This document shows positions 1 to 6,350 of a DNA stretch of 6,435 nucleotides, piece after piece. Position numbers and translations under genes: made by a program. The notes beneath the pieces were generated by a model. That model did no database searches and had not been told where the DNA came from. It saw only the letters and a program-made list of their open reading frames with translations. This stretch comes from an uncultured Saprospiraceae bacterium (GTDB lineage: Bacteria > Bacteroidota > Bacteroidia > Chitinophagales > Saprospiraceae), in the NCBI GenBank assembly GCA_938002705.1, contig CALLAG010000431.1, positions 1 through 6,435 of the forward strand. The letters are read 5' to 3'. Numbering within the stretch: the first letter of the stretch is position 1; each line of letters opens with the position of its first letter.

Positions 1-902
1 GAAATATCAAAGGAAAGGATCAAACAATGATACTTGATTTTGTCAACGACCCCGAACAAATTCAGGAAGATTTTCAGAAGTACTACGGCAGTAATTATAT
101 GGAGCGAGACGAGCAGACGGATCCTAATGCACTCTATGACACATTATCCGCTATTGAATCTCACAATCTTGTTTATCAAAACGACTTAGATGCATTTGCG
201 AAGATATTTTTTATCCCAGGTGATCATAAAGAGAAGCTCCAACCTATATTGTTGCCTATCAAAAAACGCTTTGTCGAAGATTATAATGATGAACAAAAGG
301 CAGATATCAAATCGTGCATAAAGAACTTTGTAAGACTTTATCGTTTTCTATCACAGATTATCACTTTCACAGATGTCAATTTAGAAAAATGGTATGTGTT
401 GCTCGTTCATTTATCGAAAGTACTTCCGGTAACTACAGCTCATTTGCCTTTGGGAGTGCTTGATGATATCAAGCTGCATAGCTATAAGTTACAACACCAA
501 TATACAGCTAATTTAGAGTTAGAATCGGGAGATACGCCAATGTCAGGTCTTAGTCCTAACGGAGGAGGAGGTAAAGACGATGATGAAGACGAGTGGTTGA
601 CTAAGATTATAAAAGTACTCAATGATACTTTTGGCCTCGATCTTACAGATGAGGATAGAGTTGACTTCGAAAAGATGAAAGAACGTATCTACTCTAATGA
701 AGAACTCATGGGATACTTCAATGATAAAAACAGCAAAGACAATATCAAGGACAAGTTTGAAGAGACGATCGATGATGAGTTATTGAACTTTATCAACACC
801 AAGCTAGAATTCTATAATAAGCTAAGCGAAGATAGAGCCAATACAATGTTTAAGCGTATGTGGTTTAATGACATATATGATCAGAGAGTGAGGGGAATGT
901 AA
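1..902 (+). CDS. hsdR: Type I restriction enzyme R subunit (HsdR), C-terminal fragment cut by window edge
   Basis: This is the C-terminal part of the ATP-dependent DNA translocase/nuclease subunit of a type I restriction-modification complex, which works with HsdM and HsdS in the cytoplasm to cleave unmethylated DNA. The frame is open back to base 3 and reads N-I-K-G-K-D-Q-T before the first Met at base 27. That Met is therefore internal, and the gene starts upstream of the window. Seen here: the LDFVND segment that follows the second RecA-like helicase lobe in this family, a helical stretch rich in aromatic residues (FVRLYRFLSQIITFTD), a Gly/Asp-rich linker (GGGGKDDDEDE, around residues 178-188 from the internal Met), then a helical tail beginning with LTKIIKVLNDTFGLDLTDED, as is usual in HsdR C-termini. 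The nuclease and helicase motifs lie outside the window. The tail looks complete and ends at TAA 900-902. Family assignment rests on remembered family patterns; hsdM and hsdS are not visible. Confidence 0.88.
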   Translation, partial: NIKGKDQTMILDFVNDPEQIQEDFQKYYGSNYMERDEQTDPNALYDTLSAIESHNLVYQNDLDAFAKIFFIPGDHKEKLQPILLPIKKRFVEDYNDEQKADIKSCIKNFVRLYRFLSQIITFTDVNLEKWYVLLVHLSKVLPVTTAHLPLGVLDDIKLHSYKLQHQYTANLELESGDTPMSGLSPNGGGGKDDDEDEWLTKIIKVLNDTFGLDLTDEDRVDFEKMKERIYSNEELMGYFNDKNSKDNIKDKFEETIDDELLNFINTKLEFYNKLSEDRANTMFKRMWFNDIYDQRVRGM

Positions 903-945
903 TAACAACTTTAGAATTAGTTTAATAATTGTTGCATTTTGACAG

Positions 946-1314
946 CTACTCCAATCCCTCATAATTCTCCACTCCAAATGCAGGAACACAAAAACATAAA
1001 AAGATAAGATCTACGGCTCCAGTATTAGTGATTCGCTGAGCAGTATTTCTTGGGATTTTTATAATGTCACCTTTGGATACTTTTTGAGTATAATTCTCAC
1101 CTATTTCCATGAAGCCTTCTCCTTCTAAGATGTAGTACATCTCAGCGGTGTCCTTGAGAAGATGCCATGCTGTGGTGACATCAGGTTCTACACGGGCTCG
1201 TGCTATAGATGACGACCTATCATGAGTATCATTGAGTAATTCTATGATATGACAACGTTCTTCTGTAAGGAATTCTTTGGTTTCGTCAGTGGTGATATGT
1301 AGTATTTCGTCCAT
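946..1314 (-). CDS. Small single-domain cupin protein
   Basis: This 122-residue protein is essentially one cupin beta-barrel, probably cytoplasmic, with no signal peptide. Cupin motif 1 can be traced around H51, E58 and G65 (E-x6-G spacing intact), and motif 2 as G82-x5-P88-x4-Q93-x3-N97. The second His of the usual HxH is Leu53, and the motif 2 His is Gln93, so the classical metal site is incomplete. The C-terminal pattern (ITNTGAVDLIFLCFCVPAF then ENYEGLE) matches a common family of uncharacterised bacterial cupins of this length. No substrate can be inferred. The gene lies 11 nt downstream of the T9SS-sorted protein gene on the same strand and is probably cotranscribed with it. The ATG has no clear Shine-Dalgarno sequence, as is common in Bacteroidota. 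Its stop is 43 nt from the convergent hsdR stop. Confidence 0.85.
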   Translation of the reverse strand: MDEILHITTDETKEFLTEERCHIIELLNDTHDRSSSIARARVEPDVTTAWHLLKDTAEMYYILEGEGFMEIGENYTQKVSKGDIIKIPRNTAQRITNTGAVDLIFLCFCVPAFGVENYEGLE

Positions 1315-1325
1315 AGAGGTATATT

Positions 1326-1769
1326 CTATTCTATGACTAATTTTCTTATGAAAGTCTCATCGTATTGCGATATCGTCATCACGTAGATGCCGGGACTATA
1401 GTCTCTGACAGATATTGTCGTGCTATGTTTTCCGAGGAAGTTACCTAAGTCTTCAGAATAGATGAGTTGTCCTTGTAGATCCGAAATATATAACTTACTG
1501 GGTGCCGTTCTTCCAGTGAAGTCTATCTGTAGATCAGCCTTGGCAGGATTAGGAAACATGTTGAATTCATTGATAAAGTTACACTTGTCTACATGGGTTT
1601 CTTTGACCTGTGATTTGTTAGGTTCGTGACAGGCATGCTTGACATTAGTATCATAGATCCACTTGTAGTCTTGAAGTAATTGTTGGTCAGCATCTATAAG
1701 CACTTGTGCTGAGATTGTAGAAACGCCACAGAATATAAGTAGGGCTATGATTATTGATGCTTGTCTCAT
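1326..1769 (-). CDS. Very short secreted protein with T9SS type A sorting domain
   Basis: This is a 147-residue secreted protein. Residues 1-22 form a Sec signal peptide (M-R-Q, then a hydrophobic core, cleavage likely after ISA before Q22). Residues about 70-147 form a type IX secretion C-terminal sorting domain: N-x-FPNPA at 70-76, LYISDLQGQLIYS at 93-105, YSPGIYV at 124-130 and a terminal FIRKLVIE. Proteins with this domain cross the outer membrane through the PorV/PorU-type T9SS and are usually anchored or released by sortase-like processing. Only about 47 residues remain as cargo, with two cysteines (C47, C63) that could pair. I chose the ATG at 1767-1769 because it begins the signal peptide; an in-frame ATG at 1830-1832 would add 21 polar residues and run into the xerD promoter. 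The function of the cargo is not recognisable. Confidence 0.85.
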   Translation of the reverse strand: MRQASIIIALLIFCGVSTISAQVLIDADQQLLQDYKWIYDTNVKHACHEPNKSQVKETHVDKCNFINEFNMFPNPAKADLQIDFTGRTAPSKLYISDLQGQLIYSEDLGNFLGKHSTTISVRDYSPGIYVMTISQYDETFIRKLVIE

Positions 1770-1790
1770 GTATTTTTCGTTATTATTATC

Positions 1791-1798
1791 TGAAAATA
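1791..1798 (-). promoter_or_regulatory. Weak candidate -7 element for the minus-strand pair
   Basis: On the minus strand this reads TATTTTCA, a one-to-two base departure from the Bacteroidota -7 consensus TAnnTTTG, 21 nt ahead of the ATG of the T9SS-sorted protein gene. I do not see a convincing -33 TTTG at the right distance, so the call is tentative. It lies inside the 78-nt divergent region shared with xerD. Confidence 0.2.
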
Positions 1799-1806
1799 CG
1801 TATTTT

Positions 1807-1839
1807 TTTGATCTACTGCCTTCCATAATCATACATTTG
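1807..1839 (+). promoter_or_regulatory. Bacteroidota-type promoter of the xerD operon
   Basis: TTTG at 1807-1810 (-33 element), a 21-nt spacer and TACATTTG at 1832-1839 match the Bacteroidota sigma-ABfr consensus TTTG / TAnnTTTG, with every fixed base of the -7 element present. The -7 element ends only 8 nt before the xerD ATG, so transcription should begin a few bases ahead of the start codon. This is the only clear promoter seen for the five-gene operon. Confidence 0.6.
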
Positions 1840-1847
1840 GGATAATA

Positions 1848-2762
1848 ATGGATTGGAAGTCGAGCATATTAGGATTTAAAGCGTACATGATCTTAGAGAG
1901 GTCTATGTCAGAACACTCTGTAGAGGCTTATATCAGAGACATCAGTAAGCTGTCAGAATATATAAGTATCAGAGAATTAGATATTAATCCTACTGCCGTG
2001 ACTTACCCATTCTTACAAGAGTTTATAGCCTATATCCATGAGTTAGGCCTAGGAGATAGGACGCAGGCTAGAATTATATCTGGTGTAAGAGCCTTCTATA
2101 AGTATCTGCTTGTAGAGAATATAATGGATGATGATCCTACCGGCTTAATTGATGGACCTAAGCTGGCAAGAAAAATTCCTGATGTCTTATCAGTAGAGGA
2201 GATTAATGAATTACTTGCTGCTATAGATATGAGCGAAGAGACGGGGCATAGAAATCGAGCACTCTTAGAAACACTATACGCATGTGGTCTTAGGGTTACA
2301 GAATTAGTAACACTTAAGTTATCTAATTATTTTCCCGAAGAGGAATACATTAAGGTCGTAGGTAAAGGAGATAAGGAGCGTATAGTGCCGATAGGTGCAG
2401 ATGCTATCAAGCAGAATGATATCTATATCAATAGTTACAGAAATAAAGTAAATATCAAACCTGGACAAGAAGATTTTCTGTATCTAAATAGGAGAGGGAG
2501 TGGCCTGAGTCGCGTTATGATATTTACAATAATAAAAAACCTCGTCGCTAAGACGGGTATCAAGAAGAAAGTGAGTCCACACACATTCAGACATTCTTTT
2601 GCGACACACTTAGTAGAAGGAGGTGCAGATCTCAGAGCTGTCCAAGATATGCTGGGTCACGAGTCTATCATCACGACAGAAATATATACGCATATCGATA
2701 GAGAATACTTAAGGGATACTATCATGCGTTTTCATCCAAGAAATAGAGTAGATAAGAATTGA
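1848..2762 (+). CDS. xerD: Site-specific tyrosine recombinase XerD
   Basis: This 304-residue tyrosine recombinase is of the XerC/XerD type, which resolves chromosome dimers at dif during division. Residues about 1-95 form the SAM-like N-terminal DNA-binding domain ([21 protein letters not shown], typical of XerD starts), and about 108-295 the catalytic domain. All expected catalytic residues are visible: R149 (ACGLRVTE), K173 (VGKGDKER), H245 and R248 (PHTFRHS), H271 (MLGHES) and the nucleophile Y280 (TEIYTHID). Length and N-terminus fit housekeeping XerD better than a phage or integron integrase. The ATG at 1848 gives the family-typical N-terminus. It is the first gene of an overlapping operon, and its TGA is embedded in the start of the next gene. 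XerC is the main alternative, since the pair is hard to separate by eye; no dif-like site was noticed. Confidence 0.92.
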   Translation: MDWKSSILGFKAYMILERSMSEHSVEAYIRDISKLSEYISIRELDINPTAVTYPFLQEFIAYIHELGLGDRTQARIISGVRAFYKYLLVENIMDDDPTGLIDGPKLARKIPDVLSVEEINELLAAIDMSEETGHRNRALLETLYACGLRVTELVTLKLSNYFPEEEYIKVVGKGDKERIVPIGADAIKQNDIYINSYRNKVNIKPGQEDFLYLNRRGSGLSRVMIFTIIKNLVAKTGIKKKVSPHTFRHSFATHLVEGGADLRAVQDMLGHESIITTEIYTHIDREYLRDTIMRFHPRNRVDKN

Positions 2763-4414
2763 AAGTAAGTGTAGGTAAATATAGAGATACTGGTTTTTCT
2801 ATAATGATTATATCTATAGTCATTATGGTATCCGTATTATGTATTTCTTGTGCTCGACTAGGAACACCTACAGGAGGCCCTAAGGATACAACAGAGCCAA
2901 GAATAGTAGAAGAAAAATCAAGTCCAAACTATCAAACCAATTTTAGCAAGCGAGAGATTGTATTAGAATTTGACGAATGGGTGGTGATACAGAATGCGAT
3001 CCAAGAAGTAGTCGTCTCTCCTCCATTGAGTTATCCATTTAGATATGAAGTCAAAGGAAAGAGAACGGTATTTTCTTTTTCTGAAGAGGAAGAACTAAAG
3101 CCCGACGCAACGTATCAGATTAACTTTGGAGATGCAGTCAAGGATTTTACTGTTGGAAATGTTTTTAAGAATTTTGTTTTTGTATTTTCTACAGGAGATA
3201 AGATAGACTCATTAAGCATGAGTGGGACAGTTGTCAATGCTTATGACAACAAACCAAGAGAGGGTGTACTGGTCATGCTCTATGATAACTTATCAGATAC
3301 TGTCGTAAGTACTATAAAGCCGTTCTATTTTACTAAGACGGATGATAAGGGTGCATTTAAGTTACAGAATCTTAGGAAAGATACCTTTCGTATATATGCT
3401 CTCAAAGATGAAAATGTCAACTATATCTATGATCTCCCTACAGAGCAAGTTGGCTTCTTGGATTCACTTATTGTATTAGATGCTGCGTCAGAGGATAGTA
3501 TAGCCACGACTATAGATCTTGAGATATTTGACGAGATAGATAAGCCACAATTAATAAATTTCAGACAGGACAAAAAGGGACTGATTAAAGCGATATACAA
3601 TAGACTACCAGAAGAATATAGTATAGCATCTGAGACTGGCGAGGAAGTAAAATATACAATAGATCAGGATACAATAATGATCTGGCATAATAATCTTGAT
3701 GATGATTCTACTCACTATCTTATCAAATATGATGACCAACAAGATACGATAGTCAATAAGAAGTCGCGAAAATTGATGACGGATGAGAAGCTAAAAATGG
3801 CTAAAAGCCAAAAGAAAAAAATCACAACTTATAAGGGTGATAGCATCAGCATCGTATTCAATCACTACCTGATGGCATCTGACTCTATGAGAATGATATT
3901 ATCAGATACTACTAAGACTTATCCTGAGAGTAGTTATAGAATAGACGGTAAGAATCTGATTATAAACTATGATAGCTTAGAGATATCACAGAAGTATGAT
4001 CTGACTATTATGCCTGGATCTATTCAGAATATATACGGCTTATCTATTCAGGATACTCTGGCCTTCGATGTGAGTATTAAAGATCCATCTGATTTGGGAA
4101 AAATTAAAATTAGCGTTATTAATGCTGATAGTATACAGTATGCGATACATCTGGTCAAGTCTGAGCAAGTTATCAGAGAAACTAGCATAAGGAGTGATAC
4201 GACATATCAAATGAAAAAATTGGAAGCAGGGGCTTACTCCCTACGAGTCATAGAAGATATAGTGCCAGACAATAGATGGACACCAGGAAAAGTTGTATTA
4301 AGAAGACAATCAGAAAGAATCAAAGAAGTACCTTTGGAAGAATTAAGAGCAGGTTGGGATATAGAATTTGAATTAGACATTAATCAAATATTTGATGGAA
4401 CTCAGAGCCAGTAA
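2759..4414 (+). CDS. Ig-like domain lipoprotein (SbsA/Big_5 type)
   Basis: This is a predicted outer-envelope lipoprotein of 551 residues. The hydrophobic segment at about 15-30 is followed by C31 in [13 protein letters not shown], a start shared by a widespread Bacteroidota family of Ig-like proteins; C31 is the likely lipidated residue, although the lipobox (C-I-S-C) is not ideal. Residues about 46-145 fit an SbsA-type bacterial Ig-like domain ([38 protein letters not shown]). Residues about 153-226 fit a carboxypeptidase-regulatory-like beta-sandwich ([45 protein letters not shown]). The remainder is beta-rich and unassigned. The start is probably TTG at 2759, inside the xerD stop (TTGA); it supplies the basic n-region K2, K7, R9. 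The first in-frame ATG (2804) would give a signal peptide without positive charge. The protein overlaps lptB by 20 nt. Its function is unknown; a structural or assembly role at the envelope is inference. Confidence 0.85.
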   Translation: MKVSVGKYRDTGFSIMIISIVIMVSVLCISCARLGTPTGGPKDTTEPRIVEEKSSPNYQTNFSKREIVLEFDEWVVIQNAIQEVVVSPPLSYPFRYEVKGKRTVFSFSEEEELKPDATYQINFGDAVKDFTVGNVFKNFVFVFSTGDKIDSLSMSGTVVNAYDNKPREGVLVMLYDNLSDTVVSTIKPFYFTKTDDKGAFKLQNLRKDTFRIYALKDENVNYIYDLPTEQVGFLDSLIVLDAASEDSIATTIDLEIFDEIDKPQLINFRQDKKGLIKAIYNRLPEEYSIASETGEEVKYTIDQDTIMIWHNNLDDDSTHYLIKYDDQQDTIVNKKSRKLMTDEKLKMAKSQKKKITTYKGDSISIVFNHYLMASDSMRMILSDTTKTYPESSYRIDGKNLIINYDSLEISQKYDLTIMPGSIQNIYGLSIQDTLAFDVSIKDPSDLGKIKISVINADSIQYAIHLVKSEQVIRETSIRSDTTYQMKKLEAGAYSLRVIEDIVPDNRWTPGKVVLRRQSERIKEVPLEELRAGWDIEFELDINQIFDGTQSQ

Positions 4415-5147
4415 TCTTGTAAAAAAATATGGTGCCAGAACAGTGGTCCAGTCTGTAGATGTCAATGTCAAGCAGGGTGAGATCGTAGGTCTTCTCGGGC
4501 CTAATGGTGCTGGTAAGACGACTTCCTTCTATATGATGGTAGGCTTTGTCAAGCCGTACAGTGGGCAAGTATTTCTTGATGACTTAGATATCACTTCTTA
4601 TCCTATGTACAAAAGAGCTCGCAAGGGCATCGGATACCTTCCACAAGAAGCTTCTATATTCAGAAAGTTATCAGTAGAAGATAATATTACTGCCATTCTT
4701 GAGATGACAAAACTGTCCAAAGCCGAACAGAAGGACAAGTTAGAATCCCTCATAGAGGAATTTGGATTAGAAAAAGTCCGTAAGAACATAGGTGATTCGC
4801 TCTCAGGTGGTGAGCGTCGACGGACCGAGATAGCGAGAGCATTAGCGTCATCTCCTAAGTTTATATTGTTAGACGAACCATTCGCAGGTATCGATCCGAT
4901 AGCGGTGGAGGACATACAGATCATCGTCTCTAAGCTTGCGCAAAAAAACATAGGTATACTCATCACCGACCATAATGTAAGAGAGACTTTATCAATCACA
5001 GATAGAGCATACTTAATGTTCGAAGGAAAGATATTAAGGTCAGGTACTTCAGAACAGTTAGCAGAAGACGAGATAGTCCGTAAGGTATATTTAGGTAAGA
5101 ATTTTGAATTGAAAAAAGTAGTAGTACCTAATGATGGAGAAGTATAG
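4395..5147 (+). CDS. lptB: Lipopolysaccharide export ABC transporter ATPase LptB
   Basis: This is the cytoplasmic ATPase that, with the LptF/LptG permease, extracts lipopolysaccharide from the inner membrane and drives it along the Lpt bridge to the outer membrane. The 250 residues form one complete ABC nucleotide-binding domain: Walker A GPNGAGKT (35-42), Q-loop Q84 in the LptB-typical [18 protein letters not shown], signature LSGGE (136-140), Walker B FILLDE with D160 and catalytic E161, D-loop GIDP (165-168) and switch H193 (TDHNV). The C-terminal VYLGKNFEL matches the LptB family tail. ATG 4395 was preferred to the TTG just before it (4392) because it gives the usual MxLRAxNLVKKY start. 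The gene overlaps the preceding lipoprotein gene by 20 nt and the next gene by 17 nt, so translation is probably coupled. No lptF, lptG, lptC or lptA is in the window. Confidence 0.95.
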   Translation: MELRASNLVKKYGARTVVQSVDVNVKQGEIVGLLGPNGAGKTTSFYMMVGFVKPYSGQVFLDDLDITSYPMYKRARKGIGYLPQEASIFRKLSVEDNITAILEMTKLSKAEQKDKLESLIEEFGLEKVRKNIGDSLSGGERRRTEIARALASSPKFILLDEPFAGIDPIAVEDIQIIVSKLAQKNIGILITDHNVRETLSITDRAYLMFEGKILRSGTSEQLAEDEIVRKVYLGKNFELKKVVVPNDGEV

Positions 5148-5394
5148 TGGTATATTTTGTTTGCTATCTATGGTAGTTTTATTTCTTATGTCTTCCTGTG
5201 GAGAGTATGAGAGCCTTGAGATACAAAAGAAAGCAAAAAGATCTGCTGATTCTTTATTTAGAATTCATAAAGATTCACTTAAGAAAGTAGGAGATAGCCT
5301 CTGTGACGTACATTATCCTGAGTACTTTGATATAGCCTTTGACTCTATCAAAACAGAAAAATTAATTAAGGCAAAAGAACTCATTCGAAAATGA
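5131..5394 (+). CDS. Small putative lipoprotein with repeated DSL motifs
   Basis: This is an 87-residue protein of unknown function. It has a short n-region with K4, a hydrophobic segment at 8-20 and a lipobox-like L-M-S-S-C ending at C23, suggesting export and lipid anchoring. The mature part is charged and probably helical, with DSL at 40-42, 48-50 and 55-57 and DSI at 71-73; the 7-8 residue steps suggest an amphipathic or coiled helix. A second cysteine is at C58. Two adjacent ATGs (5131 and 5134) are possible starts and differ by one residue. The gene overlaps lptB by 17 nt, and its TGA overlaps the next ATG (ATGA at 5391-5394). Its place in the operon suggests an envelope role, but that is inference. 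Short DSL-rich proteins of this kind are, as I recall, common as hypothetical proteins in Bacteroidota. Confidence 0.7.
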   Translation: MMEKYSGIFCLLSMVVLFLMSSCGEYESLEIQKKAKRSADSLFRIHKDSLKKVGDSLCDVHYPEYFDIAFDSIKTEKLIKAKELIRK

Positions 5395-5678
5395 GAATAT
5401 TACTCGTGATACTATCAATTATAGTTATGTCTTGTGGTCAAGAACTACCTGATAGAGATAAGCTTATAGAACAATATTATAATGAAAGTCGTGATGCACT
5501 TCTGGCACGTAGAAAACGAGATTGTATAACATCTGCAGAGAAAGCAGCAGATTTCCGTGTAGATTCACTTATAGACAGATGGATTAGTGTTAAGTTATTC
5601 GATACACTTAACTTTCCTTCTAAACCTATCAAGCCAGATGTGCCTGATCATATTATAGATAAGGTAAGTAAGTTTTGA
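5391..5678 (+). CDS. Small putative lipoprotein with Pro-rich tail
   Basis: This is a 95-residue protein of unknown function. M-R followed by a hydrophobic stretch (3-13) and V-M-S-C places a likely lipidated cysteine at C15, giving a very short signal peptide. The mature protein is charged and probably helical from about 20 to 68 (ARRKRD, ITSAEKAADFRVDSLIDRW), with a further cysteine at C45. It ends in a proline/lysine segment (FPSKPIKPDVPDHI, 75-88). The ATG overlaps the previous stop by 4 nt, which points to translational coupling. It is the last gene of the operon, and the repeat array begins directly at its stop codon. The shared V/A-DSL pattern with the preceding small protein may reflect similar architecture rather than homology. 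Confidence 0.65.
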   Translation: MRILLVILSIIVMSCGQELPDRDKLIEQYYNESRDALLARRKRDCITSAEKAADFRVDSLIDRWISVKLFDTLNFPSKPIKPDVPDHIIDKVSKF

Positions 5679-5718
5679 TTTTGTGGCTTTGAACTCATAG
5701 CACAACCATTATCTTACC

Positions 5719-5926
5719 TATTCTATCATCCGAAAATCCTGAAAATCAAGATTCTGCCGCTTATTTGTCTGAATCTTGATTGTGTGGATTTGAAGATTTC
5801 TTGATTGTGGAGGTGAGAGATTCACAAGCTATATCCTGTCATCCACTAACTCCATAGATGAAGATTCAGACTTAATTTATTGTCAAGGGTGTTGTGCACT
5901 TTCATAGCGCAGCTATTTATCTTACC
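5719..5926 (+). repeat. Array unit 1 (208 bp)
   Basis: The first full unit starts at TATTCTATCATCC, the counterpart of TATCCTGTCATCC in unit 2. It contains a perfect 11-bp inverted repeat, AATCAAGATTC (5744-5754) and GAATCTTGATT (5771-5781), with a 16-nt loop. It also holds AAGATTCAGAC (5861-5871), which is complementary to GTCTGAATCTT (5767-5777). The second half begins at TATCCTGTCATCC 5832-5844. Confidence 0.85.
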
Positions 5927-6141
5927 TATCCTGTCATCCTTAAATCCTGAAAATCAAGATTCTGCCGCTAATTTGTCTGAATCTTGATTGTGTGGATTTG
6001 AAGATTTCTTGATTGTGGAGGTGAGTATTTCACATCCTACAAGCTATATTCTGTCATCCACTAACTCTGTAGATGAAGATTCAGACTTAATTTATTGCCA
6101 AGGGTGTTGTTCACTTTCATAGCGCAGCTATTTACCCTACC
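5927..6141 (+). repeat. Array unit 2 (215 bp)
   Basis: This unit is nearly identical to unit 1 but carries a 7-nt insertion around 6033-6040 (CACATCCTACAAGC where unit 1 has CACAAGC). Both inverted repeats are kept exactly: AATCAAGATTC 5952-5962 with GAATCTTGATT 5979-5989, and GTCTGAATCTT 5975-5985 with AAGATTCAGAC 6076-6086. Confidence 0.85.
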
Positions 6142-6350
6142 TATCCTGTCATCCGAAAATCCTGAAAATCAAGATTCTGCCGCTTATTTTGTTTGAATCT
6201 TAATTTTGTGGATTTAAAGATTTCTTGATTGTGGAGGTGAGTGATTCACAAGCTATATTCTGTCATCCACTAACTCTGGGGATGAAGATTCAGACTTAAT
6301 TTATTGCCAAGGGTGTTGTGCACTTTCATAGCACAGCCATTTACCTTACC
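6142..6350 (+). repeat. Array unit 3 (209 bp)
   Basis: This is the most diverged of the full units in the palindrome. The right arm is GAATCTTAATT (6195-6205) against AATCAAGATTC (6167-6177), which leaves one mismatch. The alternative pairing of GTTTGAATCTT with AAGATTCAGAC (6285-6295) is kept if a U-G wobble is allowed. There is one extra T in the loop. Confidence 0.8.

Noticed and set aside
27..29. ATG at 27 as the start of the first gene
   Set aside because: The frame is open upstream to the window edge and the upstream residues (GKDQT) fit the HsdR sequence leading into LDFVND, so the Met is internal.
904..933. Possible bidirectional terminator between hsdR and the cupin gene
   Set aside because: Only a 5-bp AACAA/TTGTT stem with a 20-nt loop and no strong T-run; too weak to call.
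1770..1832. N-terminal extension of the T9SS-sorted protein to the ATG at 1832
   Set aside because: It would place 21 polar residues before the signal peptide and overlap the xerD promoter; ATG 1769 begins a normal signal peptide.
4392..4394. TTG as the lptB start
   Set aside because: The ATG immediately after it (4395) gives the family-typical N-terminus.
4380..4568. Minus-strand open frame of 62 codons over the lipoprotein/lptB junction
   Set aside because: It is antisense to well-supported genes and has no recognisable domain.
4598..4999. Minus-strand open frame of 133 codons inside lptB
   Set aside because: It lies wholly antisense to the conserved ABC ATPase and its composition mirrors the codons of lptB.
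5744..5781. Rho-independent terminator for the operon
   Set aside because: The 11-bp stem is AT-rich, the loop is 16 nt and no U-run follows (GTGTGG follows instead); a role in transcript ending is possible but not shown.
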